A DNA stretch of 64,000 nt, taken from positions 2,169,911 through 2,233,910 of the forward strand of contig JAQFVV010012441.1 of the NCBI GenBank assembly GCA_028023455.1. Direction: 5' to 3'. Positions 24,561 to 35,352 of the stretch are shown in pieces; position 1 is the stretch's first letter; every line of letters begins with the position of its first letter. This DNA comes from Epiperipatus broadwayi. Its lineage: Eukaryota > Onychophora > Udeonychophora > Euonychophora > Peripatidae. The notes below the pieces were generated by a model that saw only the letters and a program-made list of their open reading frames with translations, had not been told where the DNA came from and ran no database searches. A program made the position numbers and the translations under genes.

Positions 24561-25088
24561 CACATGATCACATTTCCTATACTAGCACATTAATTGTTGA
24601 TACTGTATGGAGAGTTTTGCTCTGTTTATCAACAATTAATGTGCTAGTATAGGAAATGTGATCATGTGATGCTTAATGGTTTAACACCAATCCTGCCTAA
24701 TAGGATAGTGGTGGCTATGGTTGTAAAAGAGCCAAAGACACCAAAATGTATGGGTACTGAACTGAGTTCAGACCCATATGACTATATAAGCTATTGAGCT
24801 TAGATTGAAAATATTTTTTGTGTTTTCAATTTCATTCTCATAGTTTTATAGTTAAGTAGAGATAAAAGGTGGTTGCTAGAGGGTTGCATTAGATCCTAAG
24901 ATCTAGATGCAGTGCTCTCAGATCCAAAGCTCCTCACTGACGAAGGCCACAAGCCAGAAACTAGTCTGGGGATATTGGATGAGTAGGCATTAGATAGGGA
25001 TTTTATGCACAAGCCTTCTGGCATCTATTAATTACTCTGTTTAGCACAGGTGGCAATACTGTATGGAGAGTTTTGCTCTGTTTATCAA
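24561..25088. mobile_element. Composite hairpin element F1c with 15-bp TSD
   Basis: The longest F1 copy. aaatttattttttat flanks it exactly (24546-24560 and 25089-25103). The left part is a perfect 42-bp inverted repeat (24560-24601 and 24628-24669) around a 26-base spacer that equals the element's own end (actgtatggagagttttgct). The rest includes a longer internal segment (tagttaagtagagataaaag, also at 47582), an intact-looking hammerhead core (24921-24981), and the right arm ending tatggagagttttgctctg. It carries tail sequence (gatcatgtga) in both orientations, so it may derive from a dimeric or self-primed copy. Confidence 0.75.
24921..24981 (+). ncRNA. Hammerhead-ribozyme-like motif in F1c
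   Basis: All core parts are present in order: CTGACGA (24937-24943), stem II GGC/GCC around CACAA (24944-24956, with an A-A mismatch next to the core), GAAAC (24957-24961), a TA loop closed by C-G and A-U, and GTC with predicted cleavage after 24966. Stem I pairs tcctca (24931-24936) with tgggga (24967-24972), then an internal loop, then atccaa (24922-24927) with ttggat (24975-24980). This is the minimal type I layout reported in PLEs and newt satellites. The A-A pair in place of the usual G-C at 10.1/11.1 is the main weakness. Confidence 0.7.
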
Positions 25089-25103
25089 AAATTTATTTTT
25101 TAT

Positions 25104-26019
25104 TGTTCTAATTTTGCCCATTTATTTTCATTCCAATCTGTTCACAAATTTTGTCAATCTTAGATTACATTTTATTAATCTCAACCTCATTATACCACAT
25201 CATAAATAAATCTGAAGAATTAGCTCCACTCAATGTTAATCCCATCAAAATGCTCTTATTTAACAAACTCATTTAAATATATAATAAATAAAAGATAAGC
25301 CCAAACCCTGCCTCATATCAGTTTTATAAGAATATTTAAGTATATGCACATCATCTGATCCAAATGCAATTTTTTCAATAAACATTTTTTCTTACTGTTT
25401 TTTTCAATATACTCAAAAAAGTAATTCAATTGACTCAAATATATAATCTCTAATCAGTAAGCATAAAATATCCATTATGGCTGCCACGCTATGTGGAAAA
25501 ATTGATAGACCAATCTGCAGTTGATATTTCTTCTAGTAAACCTCCATCATTAGCTGCCTTATGGAAATATAATAATTGCTCATCTTATATTAATACACTA
25601 ATATTAATTGAAAAACTTATTAAAATGTGATTATTTAGCACAGCAATTGTAAACATTTTTGCAATATGGTTTGCTAATTTTAGCATGCAGTATGACTGTC
25701 ACATGATAACTGATCTGAAATCACTTTTGATTTCTTCTAATTCAAGATGTGATTTTATATTGATCATTTACTATCATTCCACATCCACTTTTATATTTTT
25801 AAATTTTCTGTTCTTGTTTTTTATTGGATGAACTTTTGATCTTGATATGTGCGCCAGTGCTTGCAGTACTTTTGCAGTGATTTTTAAAAATAACATTCAT
25901 TACCGAATTGATAACTGGTGAGATCCAGATGAAATGTCAGTAAGGTACTATTAATTAAATATATATTGAATTGACATAATGCCATATATATATACATTAC
26001 AAGCATAAAGCTAAACTAG
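25104..26019. other. Intron DNA, nothing recognised
   Basis: A+T-rich. Non-coding by eye. Confidence 0.45.
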
Positions 26020-26216
26020 TCAGTATATAATCAAAACTACCCCAAATCCAAAATTCAACCAGACCAGCATAAAAATAATATTAAAAAACTACCAAAGGTT
26101 TCCTGCTACAAGCAGACTTCTGAAGTGTAAAGAACTACAAAAACTACACTATATATATATATATATATAGTATTAAACATTACCCACAAATCCATTCACT
26201 TCCCATCCACCCTTAA
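26020..26216. repeat. Left inverted terminal repeat of PLE3
   Basis: Inverted copy of 26971-27155 (cccaaatccaaaattcaacc versus ggttgaattttggatttggg; agtgaatggatttgtgggta on the other side). Such pseudo-LTRs, direct or inverted, are a hallmark of Penelope-like elements. The minus strand of 26090-26121 contains the stem-loop CTGC-TTGTA-GCAG, GAAACC and GGTA, resembling the 3' half of a hammerhead. The CTGANGA box is degenerate (CAGAAGT). Confidence 0.8.
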
Positions 26217-26239
26217 TATTAAAAGAACTCTTAAATAAA

Positions 26240-26970
26240 TTAATTGCTTCAGACTAATAAATTTTCAATAATAAAGATTCTTTCTTCTTTTGATTTCATT
26301 TCTCTCAAAGAAGACAACCTTAGCTTCATCAAAATCAATAGTGTGGCCTGTATCTATTTCATGGACATACAAAGCAGAACTAAAATATCTATTTTTAACT
26401 CTACTTTTATGAACTTTATTCTTTCATTTAAACTCAAACTACTCTGATCTATGTAAACCTTCTTACAAATAAACAAGGGATAAAATATACTACACCAGGA
26501 ATAGTCTTTCTATCAAAAATTTCTTTTATATTATTTAATAAATTATTCAATGTAACACCCCTTTTCCAAGCAATTTTCTTATTTCCAAACAATTTACTAT
26601 TTCTACATACAATTTTATAAGAAGACAATTTAAATGGCAAAGAAATAAACTCATATATTTCTTTAACCTTTACATCCTTACAAATATTACTATTAAATAA
26701 AATACTTTTAATAAATTTATCAGAGTAACCAATCCTCAAGTAATCTTTATAAAATTGATATTTCTGAAACAAAGCTACCCCACTAGAATTATTTAATTTA
26801 TTATTCCTATGACAATAATTTTTTTAAGCAGCTACTTTATGAGATACAGACTGATAGCTATCAGGTTTAATTATAGATCTTAATTCTTTACTTTGAACAA
26901 AATGACTGCACAGTAAACAATTAGTCTCTACATTTCTAATCACCAAAAGATCTAAAAAATTTAACTTAGG
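26240..26970 (-). pseudogene. Penelope-like element 3: RT thumb and GIY-YIG remnant
   Basis: Minus-strand C-terminal PLE coding DNA. From 26960 downward: NFLDLLVIRNVETNCLLC and SYQSVSHKVAA (RT thumb region), a stop at about 26826, then an open frame 26772-26449. This contains IAWKRGVTLNNLLNNIKEIF and PGVVYFIPC, the link into the GIY-YIG nuclease. A frameshift at about 26460 leads to VYIDQSSLSLNERIKF, then TGHTIDFDEAKVVFFERN and EIKRRKNL, the nuclease core and end. The catalytic YIGET appears as YIDQS, so it is dead. The RT palm and fingers are absent. The piece is enclosed by inverted repeats 26020-26216 and 26971-27155. Confidence 0.85.
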
Positions 26971-27155
26971 GTGGATGGGAAGTGAATGGATTTGTGGGTA
27001 ATGTTTAATATTATATATATAGTGTAGTTTTTGTAGTTCTTTACACTTGAGAAGTCTGCTTGTAGAAGTGAAACCTTTGGTAGTGTTTTAATATTATTTT
27101 TATGCTGGTCTGGTTGAATTTTGGATTTGGGGTAGTTTTGATTATATATATATAT
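26971..27155. repeat. Right inverted terminal repeat of PLE3
   Basis: Partner of 26020-26216. On the + strand it carries aagtctgcttgtagaagtga followed by aacctttggtag, a more eroded version of the hammerhead-like stretch in the left repeat. Confidence 0.8.
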
Positions 27156-27640
27156 GTGTGTGTGTATGTGTGTACGTGTGTGTGAGCATGAGTGTAATAG
27201 TAATGGAAACAGATAAATCTATGAACTGTCAATATATAATAAACTGTCAATATATAATACATACACCCATTTTAATTGTCAGAAAATCTCTAAAAACATT
27301 GTTCATTTATTCATAAAGCTTCAAATTTTGTTAGGAATGATTTTTCTGATAAATAATGAGTTTAGGAATGAAGTTTAAACTCATACCAGATTAAAGCATG
27401 ACATTATTTACTTGAATTCATAATCAGTCGAGCAAAGATAAAAAATAGTCTCGTTTTTAGCAACTTTGTGATTAATTAAAAGAAATCAATTAGTTGTAAA
27501 AATTAAATAAACATAGTATTAAAAGTATTTGTAATAGAAATGACAACAGACACATCTTTCATGAGATGTCAGTATATATTTATATATAAACATATAAAAA
27601 TAAAATGGCCTATTTGCTTTTAGAGCCTTAGAATTTATTA
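27156..27640. other. (TG)n/(TA)n microsatellite and unannotated intron
   Basis: A tatata run followed by tgtgtgtg with interruptions at about 27144-27192, then a 20-base direct repeat (aactgtcaatatataata). Nothing coding. Confidence 0.6.
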
Positions 27641-27657
27641 AGGCTGTTTTTTCTGAC

Positions 27658-28078
27658 AAAAACATGATTATCAAACTCTCCATTCAGTAGTGCCACCAAG
27701 TGCAAGCTTTCATAACAAATGGATGCAGGAAGGTTTGTGCATAAAATCCTATCTAGTGCCTACTCATCCAACATCCCCAAACTAGTTTCTAGGTTGTGGT
27801 TTTCATGAATGAGTAGCCTTGGATTTGAAAGCACAGCACCTAGATCTTAGGAGAGTTGTATTATATCCTAAGATCTAGGTACAGTGCTCTTGGATACAAG
27901 CCTCCTCACTGATGAAAGCCACAAGCTAGAAACTGGATAGGGATTTTATGCACAAACCTTCCTGCATCCATTGATTATGAAAGCTTACACTTAGTGGCAC
28001 TACCAGATGGATAGCTTGGTACTCTTACTGATAGCATGTGTAAGCATATTAAATGGTGATCGTGTGATATTTTGATGG
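27658..28078 (+). mobile_element. Hairpin element F1d
   Basis: Arms tatcaaactctccattcagt and ccagatggatagcttggtac; the tail is ggtgatcgtgtgatattttg. TSD tttttctgac (27648-27657 and 28079-28088). Two opposed hammerhead-like motifs. The + strand copy at 27901-27933 has CTGATGA, stem II AGC/GCT and GAAAC but lacks GTC. The minus-strand copy (about 27775-27826) has GAAAC but GTT and a broken first box. Confidence 0.75.
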
Positions 28079-28445
28079 TTTTTCTGACTAATACTACAAG
28101 TAGAAGTAAAGATCAAGTTCAAATCAGATGAGAGTGTGATATTTTAATTTGAATGTACTTTTTAACAACCTTGAACTCAGTTAATTATTATATATTTTAT
28201 AATTCCTTTTTAATTACAACTTTAATACTGGAATAGAAAAAGTTTAAACTCAAACACATGGAAACAGAGCATTATTAATTTGAACATTTTAATAACTTTT
28301 ATAATCTATTATTAAATTGTTTATAATATATAATAATTATTATCACTCAATGATTAGCTTGTCCTTATATTTTTTTTCAAATTCAAATTGTTTTTCAATT
28401 AAATTACTTGGTATAAATAACAAAAGCAATGTGTAATTAAGTTCC

Positions 28446-28975
28446 TATCCCTTATTTTTATATAACAAATAATTAATGTAAAAATATATTTCCAATATTA
28501 TATAGATAAAAAGTTGATAAAGAAACAATATAAAAGGATTTTGATTCTATTCTATGTTTTTTTTTTTTTTTTAAATAGTTTTCAGAAGTTTAATTTTAAA
28601 TACATATACTATAATCTATAAGTATTTATAATCTAAAAGTATTTTATCTCTTATTTTATATAACAAATAATTAATGTAAAAATATATTTTTAATATTATA
28701 TAGATAAAAAGTAGATAAAGAAACAATATAAAAGGATTTTGATTCTATTCTATGCTTTTTTTTTTTTTTTAAAGTTTTCAAAAGTTTAATTTTAAATACG
28801 TATACATATAATCTATAAGTATTTTATCTATTCAAGAGCCAAGAAACAATATAAAATGATTTTGATTCTATTCTATGTTAGTTTTTTTAAAAAAATAGTT
28901 TTCAGAAGTTTAATTTTAAATACATATACATATAATCTATAAGTATTTTATCTATTCAAGAGCCATGATAGTACC
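28446..28975. repeat. Imperfect triplication, about 198-bp period
   Basis: agaaacaatataaaaggatt recurs at 28521 and 28719, and in a shortened third copy at 28842. Each copy is followed by attctattctatg, a T-run and agtttaattttaaatac. The third copy lacks about 75 bp. Confidence 0.8.
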
Positions 28976-29890
28976 AGATCTTTATAAGAGATTAAGTTAA
29001 TTCTTTTAAATTTCTCATATTTTCCTAGATTAGGGATTTTTGAGGGAAATCATAATTACTGTATTGGAAAAAAATCTACATTACAATAAAAAATATTCTT
29101 TCAAGAAATTATTTACCTTATAGACTACAAACTATCATTTAAAACATTTATTTATGCCTCATTGCCAATGGTCGAGAGGTTAGATTACTTACATTGCAAG
29201 TTAACAATTGAAAACTATAATGGCTTTATCAGTCTGCATGGGGAATCCCCATTGTGAAGGGAAACCTGTATAGTCTCATTCCATCCATCCAAAGATCCTC
29301 ATGCACTCAGACTACCGCAACATTATAAGATTTCAAATGGATTTTCCGGGTAAAATTTTATATTGCTTATCCTGATTAAGTCATAATTTGAATACTCAAG
29401 GACCAAACAATATGGCCAAAATACAAATATATTATATGTCTGGACCCACAGAGACTTCAATCCAACTCCCGCACATTCAGGTCACAAATCATTTCAGTAC
29501 AAATGTACCTAGGTTACTAATGTTCAACTAATATTCTATATATATAATATAATGTAAACTTTACAATACAAAAAATAAAGTTGTTTTTTGTCCCTCCAGG
29601 TCTGCTGTGACTGCATTCCATCACTCATCAGTCCTGGAGTACCCATTAGGCATTGTCTTTTATTCAGTAATTGTAAGTATACTAACTTCATAAGCAAATG
29701 TTTCTCAAGGTCCTAATTGGGGACACATTACTTGAATTGTTTTGATAATTTGAGACAAATGAGCTTAATCAAAAGGGTGATAATCTACACAATTCAACAT
29801 TCCATCATCGGTCCAAATATGCATGATTCATCAATTACACAGCGGAACCGCATGTGAATAGTGATGACTAGCAATTCAATTGTATAGTTT
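28976..29890. other. Intron DNA with possible SINE pieces
   Basis: ccaatggtcgagaggttaga at 29166 resembles the tRNA-like start of the repeat at 46319, but the B box is not evident. No coding signal. Confidence 0.35.
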
Positions 29891-29990
29891 TATTGTCTTG
29901 GGAATATAAGATAAACCTAATCAAAATCCTTCAGAACCATTGTCCTGGTGAGTTTGACCCTGGACCAGGTTTGGTCTGCCAGCCATTTCT

Positions 29991-30131
29991 GGCATGTCTT
30001 TTTGTCCTTTTCCTAAGTTCTTTAATCTTCTTGATAAATGTCTCTTTAATTGTGTCCCATGGCTGGCATGTCTTTTTGTCCTTTTCCTAAGTTCTTTAAT
30101 TTTCTTGATAAATGTCTCTTTAATTGTGTCC
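29991..30131. repeat. Tandem duplication, period 73 bp
   Basis: ggcatgtctttttgtccttt and following DNA repeated at 29991 and 30064, almost identical. The open frame at 29893-30090 runs through the first copy and is incidental. Confidence 0.85.
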
Positions 30132-30265
30132 CCTGTTCTCTCTTAAAAGATTTTTATGTTTCAGGCTGACCATATAGAAAAATTCACTTGCATTGTATCA
30201 CGACTGGTTAGTTCATCCTTCTCTTATGTACTTTAAGAGACAGAACTGACTGACAGCATCGGCAG

Positions 30266-31430
30266 TCAAGCTATCTTGGTGAACTGATAAGAGGAAAATT
30301 GCTGGATGATGTTTTGCTGAATATCATCCTTGATGATACTCTCAATCATCTTTATCAGCAGTGGGATCATGGAGATGGGTCTTAAATTCCCCAAATCACT
30401 CGGGCCTTCAGGTTTTTTTAGAAGAGGCATCATATCAATGGGGTAGATCCCATTGATTTCTTGGCATCCATCAGCAAGAAGGCACACCATGTTCTTCATA
30501 ATTGGAACTGTGAAGGACCTTAGGTGGACCAGAAGGAACTTGGGGACTCCATGCAAACCAGGGTGGGTCCTATCCCAAAATGCTTTGATCTTAGCAAGGA
30601 TATGTGATTCTGTGATGTTATGTGAATCGTACCCACCAGTCGAGAAGATCTATGGGACATAATAATGCAGGGAAAATTGAATTTTCCTGCATAATGTTCC
30701 CTGATCCTGAAAAGCATGGAAGACCTCACATTTTGGTCACCACCCTTCTCAATTTACCTCAGGGCATGGGAGCTCCTACCACACCCAAGGGCCCATCAAA
30801 GATAGCCCCTGGTCCAGCAGTTCTGAAGAGATGAAATATTGCTGCACCCTCTTCCCTATACTCAAGTCCATTATTCTTGGTATATTTTGTTTCTGAAGGG
30901 GTAGGTAGTTCAGTTGCTCTGTAATAAAGTCTAATTCTCTAATTAGATGCACAAGCCTTTATTCACCCTCATGCACTCATTTATCTGGTCACTTAATATT
31001 TTAGTAAACTTTTTCCATGTAATTTCTGCTGAGAGGATCAGGAGCCTAACCCTATTAAATTCAAAATATGTCTGATATAAATTTTGCAGATGCATTGGCC
31101 CTTGTTAACATTCTAATCATTCTTTTGAGACCAGTTACAGTCTGAGCACTCTCCATATGGCCAATCCAGACCTCGTGCTCCAGGTGGTCCAAAAAGGCCA
31201 AAGGTAACAGATAGGCTTCCATCAGGGCAGAGAGTGAAGGTGAGGTGAACACAAGGTTTATTAATGGCGGAGAAGGCCCCAGGACTAAAAAAAATTTTGC
31301 TTTCAAGGGGTTAGTTAGAGCACTTCTTGTATTTTGATTGGAAATTATCATAAATGTGATTAAAGTCTCCTATGATAATGGTAGGGAAAGGGCTGGTCCT
31401 TACGGTTAAATTAATTGTGTAGATCACACA
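30266..31430 (-). pseudogene. Non-LTR retrotransposon fragment (endonuclease to RT start)
   Basis: Minus-strand remnant of a LINE distinct from the RTE copies. The motif TIIIGDFNH (GDFN at 31359-31370) is the AP-endonuclease signature. Further on, a frame carries ITESHILAKIKAFWDRTHPG (about 30615-30560) leading into the open frame 30556-30266 with PLLKKPEGPSDLGNLRPISM and IESIIKDD. This corresponds to the RT entry block, where LINEs have a ...NYRPIS... motif, with L for Y here. Frames change several times and the RT stops before the catalytic YADD, so it is 3'-truncated and dead. The DNA is richer in G+C than the surrounding intron. Confidence 0.75.
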
Positions 31431-31439
31431 ATGAACCAA

Positions 31440-33190
31440 TTCTGAGTTTTTATTAGCAAAGGATTTTAAAACTGGATCTAGTGCCACTCTTGGGTGTAAG
31501 CTGAAGTTGTGATTTTTTTATAAATCTATTACATTCTTTCCATCTTTTGTATGAATCCACTTTCTTTATTAATTTATTGCCTTCTATCTTAAATAACTGC
31601 ATCATTGTTTTTTTCTATGTAAACTGTTTTATTCTACTATAAATTAAATCAAAGCCATCTGATCTTTGTTTGGTCAATTTTTTTTAATTGCTTTTAGAAC
31701 ATTTTTATCAAATGAGTTTTTTTCCAAATTTTATATTCTTATTAGGTATCAATGCTAATGCAATATAATGATGAGGTATTTAAGGATTGTTAAGCCTAAG
31801 ATTGCTGGTAAGCTGAATTTAAATTCACACTGATATCAGTTTAGTACATTTTCAATGATGCATATAAGATTGCAGTATATTTTTAAAAAATAGCTAAATT
31901 TTATGACTAATTCAGTAATTAAATTTACAATTAATTAATATATATATATTGTACTGCTAATGAATAGCACTACGTTTCATAATTTTTAAGAAAAATTATA
32001 GTTAGTTTAAGACTTTAAAATGAAATTTTAAAAAAATAAAAATACTGTGGAATCATTTATTAGTTAATGATCAGCTTGAATTTTATAAAATAAATAAGTA
32101 AGGTTTTAATAAATGAGAAATATTAATCCTAAAATGTTTAAAAAGTTTTTTTTTTAAGAAACACAACTCACCAAAAGATAAAGCATTGCGTCATCCTGTT
32201 ATTTAAAGAAAAAAAAAGTTTAGTATTTAAAGAGTGACTAGGAGGAGGGGGGAATTAATTCTAAGTGAGAAATAAAAATAGCTCTCTCTTTTTATAAATT
32301 TAAAGAAAAAATGTAAAAATGAAAATTGAATTAAAATGTGAAAAGAAAGCTTGTAAACTTAAATCCACTTAAAGATTGCTTGGCTGATAAATAGAAGAAA
32401 GAGAATAATAACACTAATAAGATTAAGTGAAAAAACAAAGGAAAAGATTCAAGACTGTATCTTATCAGAATGCTAGATTAATCTAAGCAAAAATGCAGAT
32501 TAAAGCATAATGGAAAATTGATTAATAAAATTGTAAATTAATTAAATCAGATCAGTGAAAACTAGAAAAACAATAAGGGGAAAACATATAAAAGGACTGA
32601 CAAATCTATTCATAATTATTAAGATTAACATTGTAGTATTCACTATTGCTACCATGTAATAGTTTCCAAAGAAGAGAACACAGCAAAGGCCACTGACATC
32701 TTCAGCATGTGAGCATATGTATTCATATTTACTGAAGAACCACCTAGCATCATGCGATGCTAGACAGTCATCAAAGTATGTGGATAATCTTCAGTTCTGG
32801 TCCTCTAGAACAGCAGATCTCCATCTAGAAATCATGCCCACCTTATGATCTGAATATTCAAGGAATATCTCTCTCAGTGAATGTGGAAAATTAGAAAGGA
32901 GCAAAACTATTAATGGAGTCCAAAATCCAAACAGTTGGTGATCAATATAACAGGAGAAAGTGAGAAGTCATGTCTCTTGAAGTGTAAAGTGCAATCCACC
33001 AAAAATCCTAGGTAACTATGAATTTTATTATTCCCATTTATAAAACTGAATTGTGTTTGAAGAAAAGACTTTGTTGAATTCTAATAGTCACATCCATAGC
33101 AATCTTTAAGTATCTTCCATAAATTATTACATAGAATTAAACCTTAATATGTATGTGCATATTTAAATTTTTTCATAATGTATTTTTAAT
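31440..33190. other. Intron DNA, nothing firm
   Basis: 31800-31890 and 36980-37060 share a loose pattern (tcagtgatgc...ctgcaagagggcagtatata in the latter), probably an old repeat. No coding signal. Confidence 0.4.
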
Positions 33191-33642
33191 ATGTGCTTAC
33201 ATTGATTACTGAATTATTATAATACATTTTAATGTGTGTGTGCATGTTTAAATTTATAATGTTCTTTAATTATAATATTCTTTATTATCATATATTTTAA
33301 TTAGAAGTGTGTTTAAATAAATTTATAATTTTTTTTATTACAATACTCTTTATTATCATACCTTTTAATTAGAAGAGCATTTAAATAAATCATTTGTTTG
33401 CTAATTATTGTTTGGTATGTGCTTACATTGATTACTGAATTATTATAATACATTTTAATGTGTGTGTGCATGTTTAAATTTATAATGTTCTTTAATTATA
33501 ATATTCTTTATTATCATATATTTTAATTAGAAGTGTGTTTAAATAAATTTATAATTTTTTTTATTACAATACTCTTTATTATCATACCTTTTAATTAGAA
33601 GAGCATTTAAATAAATCATTTGTTTGCTAATTATTGTTTGGT
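33191..33642. repeat. Exact-looking tandem duplication, period 226 bp
   Basis: 33191-33416 is repeated as 33417-33642, essentially without differences, beginning atgtgcttacattgattact. Either a very recent duplication or an assembly artefact. Each unit also contains an internal near-repeat (ctttattatcata...ttttaattagaag). Confidence 0.9.
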
Positions 33643-34395
33643 CAATCCTCTTTTTATAATTGTGCCAATAATAGATAATTTATAGATAAATATAAGCATT
33701 AAGAAGGATGTCTACATTTTTGTTTTTTTACAATTAAATAAATAGGCTAGCTCGGGTTACGTCAAGCACTAAATTGTATACCTGTCATCTAGGCATGCTG
33801 ATTATAACTTATGATTAGCTGGTGCCTCAGGTTTTACCTTGAAACAAATAAAATACTTTGGGAGGCAGGGGTTTGAACTTAGCAATTGAGGAGTTCTATA
33901 GCCTGGAAATGTGACTGCAGATTATACTTTGTATAGCCTCAGTCTGGTTATAGATGTCATTGGTCTTATCCACCTTCTGTATTAGATTTTCTCTGCTTGA
34001 AGGGTTGTTTTGCTGCAATAGTGTTTTTTAATTTATATAATCAGTGATCATCTCCCACCCAGTTCAATATATATATATAGAGAGAGAATAAATGAAGGCT
34101 GAAATTTTAATTTTCTCAATAATTTGACTAAAACTTGCTTTGTTAAAAGACTGCCTTCATAAACAAAGAAATATTGTAAACGATTTTTTAATGCATACCA
34201 ACACAGCAGCATTATTTACATTTTTAATTTTTACTTTTGAATATGACAAAAGTTTATTGCAAAATATCTGCCAAGTAAAAATAAATAATATATATATATA
34301 AAGTATTTTATAAAAGCATTTTAATTTAATTTTGGTGACTGAATTAAAAACTCAATATTAGTATATTGTAAATACCAAACTTTAAGTTGTAATTA
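33643..34395. other. Intron DNA, unclassified repeat-like stretch
   Basis: 33760-34030 is less A+T-rich and might be an old SINE (ggcaggggtttgaacttagc), but no second full copy lies in the window. Confidence 0.35.
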
Positions 34396-34398
34396 ATC

Positions 34399-34545
34399 TG
34401 GATTTGAACTCAGACTATTAAGCTTTCTTCAGCTATCCACTCCATCTTATATAACCAAAAGACATGATTACACACATGTGCAAAAGATAAATGATCTCAT
34501 GACAGTATTTTGGGCTAAAACAGCATTTCTCATTTAGTGACTGAA
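34399..34545. repeat. SINE-like repeat B, copy 4 (partial)
   Basis: gatttgaactcagactatta, then cagctatccactccatctta and cagcatttctcattt; the second half is missing. Confidence 0.6.
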
Positions 34546-34898
34546 TTAATTAATTTCTGGATGTTCTGTGTTTTTTTAAGTTAAATATAACAATCAAGTT
34601 GTTGTTGAAAAAACATTTCTTTTGGTTTTTAGTGCATTAGTGATAAATAGAAGCATTTTTAAATAAAATATTATATATATATTATTTCTCTATAGTTACT
34701 CTATTTATCTCATCTGTTATAATCTCAATTAATTTTTTAAGTCTTTTATACATGTCTTTGCATATACAATATTCATATTTTTAATTCATTAGCTAATGCT
34801 TTTTTGCTAATCCATTTTTTTTGTATTCTTATTCTTTTTATAATCCATGCTCTACTGCAGTAATTTAAAACTATTATTTATACTCGTGGATATTTTCA

Positions 34899-35010
34899 TT
34901 TTTCTCTCTCATATGTCATAGCATCGGCCGGGACGCAAACCCACAACCGTCTGCAACCAACTACTTGCTTACAAGGTGGATGTGATGACCTCTCGGCTAA
35001 CAACACTTGA
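34899..35010 (-). repeat. SINE A copy, tRNA-derived
   Basis: The minus strand reads gttgttagccgagaggtcat, then gtgggtttgcgtcccggccg and atgacatatgagagagaaaa. It is the closest partner of the copy at 16154-16262. The overlapping minus frame 35126-34896 simply reads through it. Confidence 0.8.
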
Positions 35011-35214
35011 CAACAACCAAAAGCACATAACAGAGCATTATTCTCAATTTTAATTATATTCACTGTCAAATTATGATCTAAGAGCATGTCCACTTTTAAT
35101 ACTTCTCTAAACTTATTTTGAATCAAAATATGGTCAGTGTGCTTAATAGAATGCTATAATAATGGACTTACAGCTAAAATTTAAAAAACCAATCACTTTA
35201 GGCTGACTGAATAA

Positions 35215-35352
35215 AACTGTAACCAGCAAAAATTAGTGGAGTGGAAAGTATATACCACTAAAACTCAAGATTCGTGATCATAGCCCAGTCTCTATCGTTT
35301 TGAATTTTGAAACATCTTATGAATTTCTGAGCAGTAAAACCATTTGATCATT
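35215..35352 (+). repeat. SINE C copy (worn)
   Basis: Ends with tgaatttctgagcagtaaaa followed by ccatttgatc, as in the copy at 8925. The upstream B-box-like segment is degenerate. Confidence 0.4.

Noticed and set aside
31061-31351. 96-codon minus frame as a separate gene
   Set aside because: It overlaps the LINE fragment downstream of its GDFN motif and may be in part its frameshifted coding or just chance. Not independent evidence of a gene.
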